From Anadara kagoshimensis (taxonomy: Eukaryota; Mollusca; Bivalvia; Arcoida; Arcidae), in assembly GCA_021292105.1 (NCBI GenBank), contig CM037866.1, positions 4,005,502-4,069,501 of the forward strand: DNA of 64,000 nucleotides. Reading direction: 5' to 3'. Each line of letters starts with the position of its first letter. Within the stretch, counting starts at the first letter, position 1. Below are positions 43,384-54,930 of this stretch, piece by piece. The position numbers and the translations under genes are program-made. The notes beneath the pieces are model-generated. The model was not told the origin of the DNA. It made no database searches and saw only the letters and a program-made list of their open reading frames with translations.

Positions 43384-43918
43384 GGGGTTCGAAATTATGC
43401 ACGCATACTCGCTAATACCTTGTAGATCTGCCAAATAGCGAGTGGAAATAAAAGCCACTGGCATAGTTGAGCGAGTGAATAAAAGAAGCGGCCGAAATAA
43501 GTCAATTTGTCTGGGCATCTCTATCGTAAACAAATTCGGATTACTCGGGCACATAGGTTTCCCGGAACACGTGGCTACGATTGGCTGCTTAATTTAGTCT
43601 TCGTCTCTGATTCATTGTCTAAAATAGACCAGTGGAAATCCCAGTACCGTCATGCTTTACTGTAACACGTGAATAAAAAAGTAAAAAAAAATGTCGCAAA
43701 AGTCCTAGACCAGCAGTCAGGAGATGGTGGCTCAACGGTCAGCGAAGGAAGAGGCCAAACAAGGCCCCACATGGCCCAAGAAATTGAATGTTAATTATGA
43801 GCTATTAAAACTGTTTCATAAATTTTAGCTAGTCATTTTTCATTTTAGCTAGTGAATAAAAATTGTACAAGCTAATTTTTGCTAGTGGTAAATATCGCTA
43901 AAATCGAACCCTGCATGC
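43384..43918. mobile_element. Inverted-repeat element, 'ggggttcgaaatta' ends
   Basis: The left 'ggggttcgaaatta' is mirrored by 'taaaatcgaaccctgc' (43899-43914). Inside are 'gcgagtggaaataaaagcca' and 'attttagctagtgaataaaa', which also echo the inner element at 40412-41495. No coding region is seen. Confidence 0.6.
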
Positions 43919-43919
43919 T

Positions 43920-44050
43920 GAAGAATTATGCCATCAGCCCAACGCACAGGCAAAATTTCTTCACCTTCGCCTATAGCTGTCGACGTCTCGATAAAAGAGA
44001 AATATTCTTGACTGGGACGTTAAATACCATTACTCAACTCAACTCTTTCA
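43920..44050 (+). mobile_element. SINE family 2 tail fragment, forward
   Basis: 'aattatgccatcagcccaac', 'cgcctatagctgtcgacgtc' and 'gggacgttaaataccattac' are followed by 'tcaactcaactc'. It matches 46975-47140 and the reversed 39645-39870. The rest of 44050-44690 shows only a short 'gttgttgttgttgttgt' run and AT-rich sequence. Confidence 0.7.
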
Positions 44051-44689
44051 CAAGCTTCTTCCAACCTTTTCTTGAATAATTTATGAATTCAGGTCCAGGG
44101 AAATATTACGAAACTGAGACCTGCGTATTGGTCACACTGCACTTACTTTCTTTGAGATATGACCTTTTAGTTGTTGAAAACTGGTGCTTTTGTGTGGACA
44201 AGGCGAAGACTGGTCTAATAATAGACGTAATTTTTCTTTTAGAGGCATGATGCAGTGCGCTCATGGCCAAAGCAGCCATCGTTGTTGTTGTTGTTGTGTA
44301 TTTTCCTCCATTCTCTGGAGAACTGCAGGTTCTTTCTTACTTACACGCTTCTTGTAATTTCTTCCGATTATCGGAATACCTATTCATTGTAGAAAAAATG
44401 GCAACATAATTCTATAACCGCTGATAATAAAAGCGTATTATATTAAATAAATTATGTCATTTTAGAAAGATTTTTAACTTTAAAGAGAAAATAGTAGTGC
44501 CGCTAAAACTAAATGGTGCATGTAGATGATTCGTACACTTTAAAAAATCCTTCTTTGTTTCATATAAAACCATATATTAAAAAAAACTCTCAAAAAATTA
44601 TTCTCTGTACATATATAGTCTCTATGGTGGGTGATTTAGGACACGCATTTTCAAAATTTTATCTCTAGCGCTTGACTTACTATCTTGAG

Positions 44690-45110
44690 CGCTGCACTCC
44701 TGATCTTGAGCGCTTGACTTAATATGATCTCGAGACCTCAACTTAATATGATCTCGAGTCCTTGACTTAATATCTCAAGTGCTCGATTTAATATGATCTC
44801 GAGTCCTCGACTTAATATCTCAAGTGCTCGATTTAATATGATCTCGAGTCCTCGACTTAATATGATCTCGAGTCCTCGACTTAATATCTCGAGCGCTCGA
44901 CTTAATATGATCTCGAGTCCTCGACTTAATATGATCTCGAGTCCTCGACTTAATATGATCTCGAGTCCTCGACTTAATATCTCGAGTGCTCGACTTAATA
45001 TGATCTCGAGTCCTCGACTTAATGTCTCGAGCGCTCGGCTTTATATGATTTCGAGTCCTTGACTTAATATCTCGAGCCCTCAACTTAATATGATCTCGAG
45101 TGCTCGACTT
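44690..45110. repeat. Minisatellite of 21- and 24-bp units, about 18 copies
   Basis: The units read 'gatctcgagtcctcgactta' plus 'atat' (24 bp) and 'ctcgagtgctcgacttaata' plus 't' (21 bp), alternating in irregular order. Nearly every unit has 'ctcgag'. Because both lengths are multiples of three, both strands stay open, which is why short repetitive frames appear. It is not a gene. Confidence 0.9.
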
Positions 45111-45339
45111 ACTAGTATCGGCGAATGCTCGACTTTTTGGTATAATTTACTTTGTACAAGTAGCGACAGATATTAAATGTCGTTGGTACAAGTTCACAGT
45201 CCTTGTGGCTTAACCTAGCCAAATATGTGTACCATGCATGGAAGTTAAGAACTCATTTTTTTTAAAAAAACGTGTCATAAATGTCGGTATGTTTGTGTAT
45301 ATACCCGAATCTAATGCATTGAAAAAATAAGTTTAACTA

Positions 45340-45790
45340 ATATTTTATTTTGACGAAATACATGATACATAATTACAAATAGATACAGTGAGGATTCCGG
45401 AACAAGAGTGAAACTCTTATATAAACCAATCTCCTTCAATACAATATGTTATAATATATAAATCAACATGAAGTTACAATATCAAATAAATAAACGAATG
45501 GATATATAATTAACTACTGAATTGATTAAATAAATAAGTAAATAAATATAGATTACGAGAAAATCAAAGACAAGCAAAAATATAATATTATGTAATATAA
45601 TACAACAATATAATAAAACATAATATATATAATATGATATGATATAATATAATATAATATAATATATATGATATGATATGATATGATATATGATATGATA
45701 TGATATGATATGATATAATATAATATAATATAATATAATATATAATATAATATAATATAATATAATATAATATAATATAATATAATATGT
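45340..45790. repeat. AT-rich tract with (TATGA)n and (TATAA)n pentanucleotides
   Basis: From about 45600 to 45788 the sequence is 'atataatataatataatata' with a central block of 'tatgatatgatatgatatga'. The leading part 45340-45600 is AT-rich and single-copy-looking. It is a microsatellite and possible DNA-unwinding region. Confidence 0.85.
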
Positions 45791-46270
45791 GGGTGCTTTT
45801 CAGTATGAATAATTATCTGGTAAATCGTTTCGATTGTAATATAAATTCTTGAACTGATAGAAATATTTCTTTATTTTGTTGGGGTGATAACATAGGGTCC
45901 CCATAAAGTATTTATTTGTACTTAAAACATAAGGAAGAGTATATATGGTTCTCAATCGATGACAAGATAAAAGAAAGTTTTGTACGTCTTCAACAAGACT
46001 ACAGTGACAATATGGAAAAAATAACTAGTATTCTGTGGCTATCTGTATTGTATTTTGTTTGTGCTTTATGTAGCTAGCTTGGTGTTGTTGGTTTTTTGCG
46101 ATGATACACGTTCAACCAATAAGTCAATTTCTGCAACAACTAAATGAACAACATAAAAATGGTATGGCTGTTTTCGCACTGTGATTTCCCAAATATAAAA
46201 TATTACGCGACAAACAATAATTTGAAACTCAATGTATACAGGTATATTGGGCTATTCCAGATTTACTCCA

Positions 46271-46289
46271 CCCCCCCCCCCCCCCCCCC
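46271..46289. repeat. Poly(C) run, 19 bp
   Basis: An uninterrupted C run is followed by 'atcccccatcc'. The surrounding 45790-46970 holds no gene I can recognise; a 66-codon frame across the run is a chance product. Confidence 0.85.
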
Positions 46290-46974
46290 ATCCCCCATCC
46301 TATGGGATTCCAGTAAAAGAGTAAAAGTTAGCTTGTACGGATAAAACTAGAAATTAAGCCTTTTTTTTCTTTTTTTCTTTTTACAAATTTCTGGAATTCA
46401 TGTCAGGTCTCATTAGACACTTCGGCTTTTCCCATAGGGTCCCAAATTTGTGGCGCCATTGTGAGTTTTTGTACGTATAGGTATATTAAATTATACACCA
46501 TTTGAAAGGCAATTAAAACCACTTCAATAATCAGTTGTAAAAATGGCACCATTACCGTTGATTTTTTCCGCTAAATGGGATTATATGCAAACCACATGGG
46601 AAACATGTATTCATGGCTTGTGTTTATTGAAACCTTAGCCGGATGCTGTCCACCTATTTACTTCGGCTGATACAAGTGTTTCTTACCAAATTTCTTATTT
46701 TTTTTAATAGCACACTTATCTTCTACATTCCAATGATATATTGTTGATCCCAATAAGATTTGTGTACCCGATTTTATCAGTCATACCCCTTTTTATTAGT
46801 ATTTTTATGTCTTAGAGGTACTATTTGGAACCAGGGTCAATTGACCTTTTGTGACCTGGAGGTGTTTAACGAGACCTAAAACTTTGTATTGATGACCCCC
46901 GCCCTCCCTCCCCAAAAAATCAAATCCCAGGATATTCCTGGATGTTGATAGGAAATTGGCTGAAATAAATAAAC

Positions 46975-47140
46975 AAGGTCCCGTGCCACGGTGGTCTTGG
47001 CACATTAAAAACCCCTGCTGTATAATGCCATCAGCGCAACAGACAAAATTTCTGCCCTTTTACCTATAGCTGGCGACGTCTTGATATACGTGAAATATTC
47101 TTGACTGAGACGTCAAACACCATTACTCAACTCTACTCAG
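46975..47140 (+). mobile_element. SINE family 2, forward, 5'-truncated
   Basis: 'ctgtataatgccatcagcgc', 'tatagctggcgacgtcttga' and 'tgactgagacgtcaaacacc' lead to 'attactcaactctactc'. It matches 43920-44050. The head is missing. Confidence 0.7.
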
Positions 47141-47221
47141 ACATACTGTTTAAAATTATATGGCTTGTTATTCATGATGGACAACAAAAAAGATATAAAA
47201 TTTTAAAATACATGTAAATAT

Positions 47222-47475
47222 AAACTTATCAACGGATAGATAATCCTGCGGAGTGTGCTATATTTTGTTACTTTAGAATATTTATAACCTAATATGCAAC
47301 ATTGTTGACAAAACAAAATAAGATCGTAAAGCGGTAATTACTTCTTAAATATAAAAACATTGTAATACATTGCTATTCTGTATAATGTAAGTAAATCATC
47401 CCTTAATAATGAGTTTAATACCACTTTATATTACCATGTATTACTTGAGAATATATATTCGTTACCCTCATTGCC
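47222..47475. repeat. Segmental duplication, copy 0 (partial)
   Basis: 'atcaacggatagataatcct' with 'gcggagtgtgctatattttg' and the following 'aagatcgtaaagcggtaatt' match 48590-48830 and 52920-53225. The copy ends where the SINE (47478) is inserted. It is the most diverged of the copies. Confidence 0.7.
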
Positions 47476-47477
47476 GA

Positions 47478-47648
47478 GGCCGTGGTGGCCTAATGGATAA
47501 GACGTCAGTCTTTAAAGCTATGGTCTCTCACCGCTGTGAGTCCCGCCCAGACCACATGTGGGAAAGTGAATTTTCCCTGCCATTGACCTTTACTGGTTCA
47601 CCTGGTATCAGTATAATGGACTGGGGGAATGGTCGCTTCTCTGTGACG
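47478..47648 (+). mobile_element. SINE family 1, 3'-truncated
   Basis: The head 'gtggtggcctaatggataag' (box A region) and 'gctgtgagtcccgcccagac' (degenerate box B region) are followed by 'cattgacctttactggttca' and end at 'cttctctgtgacg'. It sits between copy 0 and copy 1 of the segmental duplication. Confidence 0.75.
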
Positions 47649-47649
47649 A

Positions 47650-49655
47650 ACTGATAGGTGAACCCATTGGTTTCTTTCTGAAATAAATATTTGGGACAAT
47701 GATAATAAAAAAAATGATATGTTGATTTTTTTTTCAAAATCATTTAACGTTGACAATAATGCCATGTTTTAATTGGTTATAAATTAGTGCGATTTAAAAT
47801 TTAAAATTCTGGTCTCTTGATCTGATACGAATGCTTTTTAACACACTGTCAAAGCTCTGTTGACTATTTCTATCTTCGATGGCTTCTCTCTTTTTGAGGG
47901 GGACCAACAAATTTTCAATTGTTTTTGTTTTCTTTCTTGGAATCAGTATGTAAGCAACATATCGTCGGGTTGGGCGAAAATGATCCGGAGACACATATTC
48001 CAGATTACAATTAAAAACAATAACTAAATAGAATCAAAATACAAAATATTGTACCTTTATGTATAGTGTGATATGATGTACTAAATACATTATTTCATAT
48101 CCCGCCGATACCTTGTAGTAATTTGGAATTGTTGTTGTTAGTAGTAAAGTTATTTTGTCTTTGGCTTAGGCACTATACTCACCCATATAATATTAGAACA
48201 GCTACCCCATTAAAACAATAAATGTTCAAATATAACAGATCGTTAATTGATCATTTCATTTTATTTATATATTTCATCAAATCACAAAACATGTCTAAAG
48301 AATTATATAAACCGTTATCCATAGTTTTAAATGGAGAAAAAATAAAAACGTATGCAAAACTTACACTAGCTATAGGTCAGACAATTTATGTGTACTGTGA
48401 TAACTAATAAAAGCCGTGTTGTGTAATGAAGAAAAAAATTACACGTTATGCAAATTTGTTTTTAATGCCGGTTATATACCGTATTTTGGTTGCCTTGAAT
48501 CGAGTGATATTTACTTTTTTTTATTGTAATTCATAATGGGAAATAAAACTGATATAGTAATATTTTCTAATAACATTTACCAAAGGATAAATAAACCTTC
48601 GGAGTGTACTGTACTTTGTTACCTTAACATATTCACCTATAAAGTGAAATATTGTTTATATTTTTGTTGGCAAAAATGTATATTGTTTTAAATTCAAAAC
48701 ATTGAAAAACTTTGCAATTTCTCATGATTTGATTAAGAAATTCCTAAAATCAAGAATTTTAATACCACATTATATCACTGTATATTATTTTAAATTGCTT
48801 TTAATTTTTTGATATTCTTTACCCCCATCGCCTATATCCGGTGTCAGTCATAATAAAGTGGTATGTACATGGCTGACTGTTCATTCATTGGATATTATAA
48901 TCACATGATTCTGACGTAAAACATAGTACCCCTGGCAAGAAGGAAGTTTTATTAGGCAGTATGCTGTGGGTCATCTGGCCTGTTAACAAACTGATAAAAT
49001 GTGATTTCTTGGATAAACGAAAATGGTAAATTAGGAGAAATTTTTCAAGAAGAAATATAAGGACTAGAAAGGGTAAATATTGTCACACAGTATTATTATC
49101 AGCTGATAAATATTGTAGTTTCACTATTGTTTCAATTTATTAGATTTCCGATTTAAATTTCATAGTTTTTCTATCTCCCTTTCAGATAATTAAATAATTC
49201 AATATCAATGACAATTAAATTTAATTATATATTAGATAATATTTATTGTTAGATATTGATTTTGTACAAATGGAAATCCCCGATTCAATTTTCAGTTTTT
49301 GTCATTTTTATACTCGGCTCATTTCATAAGGAGTAAGAACTCTACCGAGGTTACCCGAAAGCAATCAGTTGTGTGACGACACATAGATACCACTAACAGA
49401 AAAGTGATTTAAATTACAATTAAAGGGAGATAACTCTTATACTCTTACGTGATATGTTTTTAATTTACAGTGTGTTGTGTCTTAGACTTTATAAATGAAA
49501 AATCAAACAAACCGCCTGTAGTTTTTTGCAATTTTAGTCGCTATCCTACGAAATATAAAAACATTATTTAATTTTTAAATGTAATTGCTAAAAATATTTC
49601 GTTACAAGACCACGTTTTTTAATAATGTACATTAAATGTAAAAATGCTCTATTGT
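47650..49655. repeat. Segmental duplication, copy 1
   Basis: It starts 'gataggtgaacccattggtt' and includes 'ctggtctcttgatctgatac', 'gtttttgttttctttcttgg', 'tttggcttaggcactatact', 'cgcctatatccggtgtcagt' and 'ttaccgaaag'-like blocks up to 'aaaatgctctattgtaag'. Each block recurs in the same order in copy 2. Relative to copy 2 it lacks about 400 bp after its first 110 bp. Confidence 0.85.
48291..48407 (+). other. Conserved 38-codon ORF in duplication copy 1
   Basis: It reads MSKELYKPLSIVLNGEKIKT and continues for 18 residues to a TAA. An AATAAA overlaps the stop (48406-48411). The same ORF is intact in copy 2 with only about two base differences. I do not recognise the peptide; it could be a terminal exon of an older gene, a micropeptide or chance. 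An upstream in-frame ATG at 48222 would extend it to 61 residues. Confidence 0.25.
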
Positions 49656-50492
49656 AAGTGATAGGTGGACCCATTGGTTTCTTTCTGCAATAAATGTCTG
49701 GGACAATGATAATAAAAAAAATGACATGTTGATTTTTTTTCAAAATCATTCAAGGTTGATATTGTAATCATATTTTTAATAAAATCTCGACTGATAACTT
49801 ACACCCATAATAACCCTAGATGGATATTTTTGCATTAACCATTATTCGCGTGAATCCGGAAATAACGATTCCCCGAGACGAACAAATGGCATCGGTAGTC
49901 CAGCGAAAATAATGATACGTAATCGGATGAATTTTGTTTCATGAACTTCTTTTTTTATTTTATTTTTAGAAACTTTATTATATTATAATTTTAATGCTAT
50001 TGTACATTGTGATAATAGTAAGAACAATAACACAAATGCAACAAACTGCATTTGATATAGAAGTTATTTACTTTGAATCAGAGGCATTACTTGGTATCAG
50101 CACAAGCTAAGTGACAGCTAGTATTTTGCTTGAATAGCACGGTAAGGTATTGTGCGATTAAGAATTTAAAATTCTGGTCTCTTGATCTGATACAAACGCT
50201 TTTTAACACACTGCCAAAGCTCTAATGACTATGTCTGACTATGTTCGATGACTTCTCTCTCTTTGAGAGAGTCCAACAAATTTTCAATTGTTTTCGTTTT
50301 CTTTCTGGGAATCAGTATGTAAGCAACATATCGTCGGTTGGGCGAAAATGATCCGGAGACACATATTCCAGATTACAATTAAAAAAAACTAAATAAATAG
50401 AAACAAAATACAAAATATTGTACCTTTATGTATAGTGTAATATGATGTACTAAATACATTATTTAATATCACGACGATACCTTGTAGTAATT

Positions 50493-51112
50493 ATGATTCC
50501 CCACCACCGAAGGTGGGGAATCATATTGTTTTCGTTCTGTTTCTTCTTTTTATTGTTATATTTATTTTTATTTTTAATATTATTATTATTATTTCGTCAA
50601 GACCATATGCTGAAGCATATCTCGGGAACGGCTTGATAGATGTAGATGAAATTTGGTACCAATAATCTGTTGTCTGTGTAGATAATCAAAATGTGTTCAT
50701 TTTCGTTATCTTGAAGGTGGGTGGTTGGGTGTAAATTGATTAATTAAATACGTAGTTAAATACCCGGGGAAACATATTCTGAATGGACATAAGCTGGTTA
50801 CGACACTTTAATCATACCAAGCAAATGCTTTCACCTATGAGTTAATCCGAAAAGTGACCATCAAAAACTTGGCGACTTTTAAAACCACAGCTTGTCACGT
50901 CACACGCCTGTTATGAAAACCTAACACAATGAGCTGAAGAATGGTGTATACAATTGCCTTGATAGATCGAAGAAGGTTAAGCGTGTAGAAATGGCTTCGG
51001 GGTATTCTGTTAATCACTGACTGTGGAAGTAGAAAACTGCCCACTTTTTAAGTTAACACCAATGAAATTTCTCCTTTTACTGACTGACACTTTCCTAATG
51101 ACCGGTATGTGG

Positions 51113-51150
<38 letters not shown>

Positions 51151-52433
51151 ATATATATACACCATATTTACGAAAAATGAGGAATATTCTTGACTGAACG
51201 AAATATTCTTAACTAGGGTTACAAAACTTCATATATTTTGACTGAGTAGATATATCGTTATGATCATGAACCTAAAACATATAGGAATAACCGATATAAG
51301 TCGCGAAATTAAAATACGATGTGTATTGCGCATTGAATCACGATTATTAATCAATAAACTTTTAAAAAATATTAAATAAACATCACAAAGGGTAACTTTT
51401 ATTATATTTTATTTTGGATTTTACAATAATTCCGGGTCCATCGGTGTTTATACTGTCAGACGACATCAAGAGGGCTCATATCCTCATGCAATGTCGACAC
51501 GCTCATATATTACCTGGATCTACCTGCCCATAATTAGAAGGTCTTACATTCACACCTAAGACAAATCTTAATCAACTCATTCTTTAAGACCAGTCGTTAA
51601 TTACTGTGTTTATTCAGTGACACTCGCCGATCCGTCACTGGCTTCAATGTGTTATCACCCGTTAATGACTGGTGACCAAGACACCGGTGAACTTTGAAAA
51701 CTTGTGGCCAGAAAAATCGCAAAGCGACGTTTTTTTGTCGCCAGTTAAAGAAAAAAAATCGCAATCGACGACGTTGGCGATGCCCAGCGCAAACCCTCCT
51801 ATACGTGTTTCATTCATTGTAACACGCGGCGACGCCGAATCAGAGGCATGAGAGGGGTTCTACGAGTTTTCTTATTCAATGAAATGCCGAGAAGGCCTTC
51901 CAATGTACGATTTTTCTCAGCCGAAAACTTTAATTTTAATCTACTTTAACTTTCAAAGAAATCTAAAAAAGTAATCAAAGTAAGTTTTTTTTTAGTTTAT
52001 CAGGTCGGCGCTGAACAAATGTACTTTAAACACAACTGCCTTTAGAATGTAACCGTTCATCAAGGCAATATATACACAACATTAAAAACGCATGTGATGC
52101 GAAAATCACAAAATTTACCTGTTGATTAATAACTAAACAACAATATCTCTTGTCCATTTATTGTTTTATTCAATCTTGTAATTCATATATGAAGGGCCGT
52201 AACTTTGATGTAAGACTACCTGCACATGCAGGTACCCGACTCAACTAGTGTATTACGTCAAGGTTGTATGCGTCAAAAAGTATCCTTTTTGGCGACACAG
52301 TAATGAAATTGGCAACAAAAATTTACAACTGGCGATTTGCTTGGTGACAGACTTTTCCAACCCAGCGCTAACCCTGCTAGGGTCTTTTCACCATATATGT
52401 GCCATAAATTATTTATGGATGGTGGGGAATCAT
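50493..52433. mobile_element. Terminal-inverted-repeat element inserted in duplication copy 2, 1.94 kb
   Basis: The left end 'atgattccccacc' (50493-50505) is mirrored by 'ggtggggaatcat' (52421-52433), all 13 positions pairing. Just inside the left end, 'gaaggtggggaatcat' forms a small hairpin with the terminus. Copy 1 gives the uninterrupted site near 48125, proving an insertion. About 35 bp to the right ('acgtaactggtatcccagtt' and on) is also absent from copy 1. The interior has a (TA)n run (51117-51143) and no recognisable transposase. Confidence 0.75.
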
Positions 52434-52633
52434 ACGTAACTGGTATCCCAGTTACAATCTCAAGTTCAGAATTGTTGTTGTTAGTAGTAAAGTTATTTTG
52501 CCTTTGGCTTAGGCACTATACTCACCCATATAATATTAAAACAGCTACCCTATTAAAACAATAAATGTTCAAATATAACAGATCGCTAATTGTTCATTTC
52601 ATTTTATTTATATATTTCATCAAATGACAAAAC

Positions 52634-52750
52634 ATGTCTAAAGAATTATATAAACCGTTATCCATAGTTTTAAATGGAGAAAAAATAAAAACGTATGCAA
52701 AACTTACACTAGCTATAGGTCAGACAATTTATGTATACTCTGATAACTAA
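52634..52750 (+). other. Conserved 38-codon ORF in duplication copy 2
   Basis: It is the same ORF as at 48291, MSKELYKPLSIVLNGEKIKT onward, with a Cys to Ser change near the end and the same overlapping AATAAA. Flanking bases differ somewhat more than the ORF does, a weak hint of constraint. Confidence 0.25.
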
Positions 52751-54064
52751 TAAAAGCCGTGTTGTGTAATGAAGAAATAAATTACACGTTATGCAAATTT
52801 GTCTTTTAATGATGGTTATATACCGTATTTTGGTTGCCTTGAATCGAGTGATATTTACTTTTTTTATTGTAATTCATAATGGGAAATAAAACTGATATAG
52901 TAATATTTTCTAATAACATTTACCAACGGATAAATAAACCTTCGGAGTGTACTACACTTTGTTACCTTTAAATATTCACCTATAAAGTGAAATGTTGTTT
53001 ATAATTTTGTTGGCAAATATCGGTATAATAAAAAGTAGGATCGTAAAGCGTCAGTTTCTTCTAAAATACATGTATATTGTTGTAAATTAATACCGTTGAA
53101 ATGCATTGGTTAGTTTTCATCATAATTCATCTAAATAATACAAAAATATTAATTTTAATACCATTTTATATCACTGTATATGACTTTAAATTGCTTTTAA
53201 TTTCTTGAGTTTCTTTACCCGCATCGCCTATATCCGGTGTCGGTCATAATAAATTCGTTCATTCATTGGATATTATAATCACATGATTATGACGTAAAAC
53301 ATAGTACCCCTGACAAGAAGGAAGTTTTATTAGACAGTATGCTGTGGGTCATCTGGCCTGTTAACTAAACTGATAAGAATGCGATTTCTTGGATAAACAA
53401 AAACGGAAAAAAGGAGATATTGTTCAAGAAGAAAATATAAGAACTAGAAAGGGTAAATATTATCATACTGTATCACAGGCAGCTGATAAATATTGTAGTT
53501 TCACTTTCGTTTTCAATATTCCGTGAAACAATATAAAGTGACTTTTTATTTAATTTTCGATTTTACTTTTATTTTATAGTTTTTTTTTATCTCCCTTTCA
53601 GATAATTAAAGATAATTCAATATCAATGACAATTGAATTTAATTATATATTAGATATTTATTTTTAGATATTGATTTCGTCAGAAATGGAAATCCCCGAT
53701 TCAATTTTTAGCGTTTTAACATTTTTCAGAATTCATCTGATTTCATAAGGAGTAAGAACTCTAATGAGGTTACCCGAAAGCAACCACAGTTGTGTGACGA
53801 CACATAGATACCACTAACAGAAAAGTGTAAATTACAATTAAAGGGAGATAACTCTTATACTCTTACGTGAGACAATGTGTTGAGTCTTAGACTTTATAAA
53901 TGAAGAATCATACAACCCGCCTGTAGTTTTTCCTGCAATTTTAGTCGCTTTTCTAAGAGATATAAAAACGTCATTTAATTTTCTAAATGTAATGGCTTCA
54001 AATATTTCATTACAAAACTATGAACTATGGATTGTATTAAAGTACATTAAATGTAAAATTGCTC

Positions 54065-54420
54065 TATTGTAACTAATAGGTGAACCCATTGGTTTCTTTC
54101 TGAAAAAAAATGTCTGGGACAATGATTATGAAAAAAAATTATATGTTGATTTTTTTTCAAAATCATTCAAGGTTAATATTTTAATCATGTTTTGAAAAAA
54201 TCTTGACTGATAACTTACACCCATAGTAACCCTAGATAGATATTTTTGCATTAACCATTCATTCGTGTGAATCCGGAAATAACGATTCCCCGAGACGAAA
54301 AAATAGCATCGGCAGTCCAGCGAAAATAATGATACGTTATCGGATGTACTTTTTTTATAAATTTCTTTTTTAGCATTTTTAGAAACTACAATTTTTATAT
54401 TTATAATGCTATTGTACATT
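54065..54420. repeat. Segmental duplication, copy 3 (start only)
   Basis: It begins 'aataggtgaacccattggtt' and follows copy 2 through 'gaaataacgattccccgaga' and 'ccagcgaaaataatgatacg' to 'aatgctattgtacattgtga', then diverges at about 54420. Its right side leads straight into the 5' flank of the large gene. Confidence 0.8.
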
Positions 54421-54930
54421 GTGATTATAAAGGGGGTTTAAAAGTGATATTTTTAATGCTACTATGCAGTGTGTTTACAAAGATTTTCTGTATGTGGTTT
54501 TTACTCATCACTCAGGGTTTATAATAGTGTCTTAATGTTTAATGTTGATCTTTTAATGTATTATGTGACAAAAGTGTCTCAAAGGACTTTTAGGGTGGAT
54601 GTCGTAATTCTTATATGTATATACTGTATTTATGTAATTATGTTTTTTCTCAAGTGTGCTCATCGCCATCATTCAGAAAAGACTAAAGGTATTATGCAGA
54701 TATATGTTATTTTTGTTTTGGTTTTCGTTTCAGATTTCTCCTAAAAATCTTCTGAAGGATGGAAAATTCAGATTTTATATACGGAATAGGCCAGATACAC
54801 AATACACTGTACTGGAAATCAAAACTTTAACCGAGTTTGGAGCATGCAAACTTATTCTAAGAGTTACAATTAATGTGAATTATGCTGACAAATTAGTAAC
54901 TTATTTTGAAACTAGTGTTTAAGAAGAAAA

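Larger units (their letters stand above)
49656..54064. repeat. Segmental duplication, copy 2 (interrupted)
   Basis: It begins 'gataggtggacccattggtt' and follows copy 1 block by block to 'aaattgctctattgtaact'. It is split by the insertion at 50493-52433 plus a short unmatched stretch, after which homology resumes at 'agaattgttgttgttagtag' (52468). Without the insertion the copy is about 2.4 kb. Confidence 0.85.
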
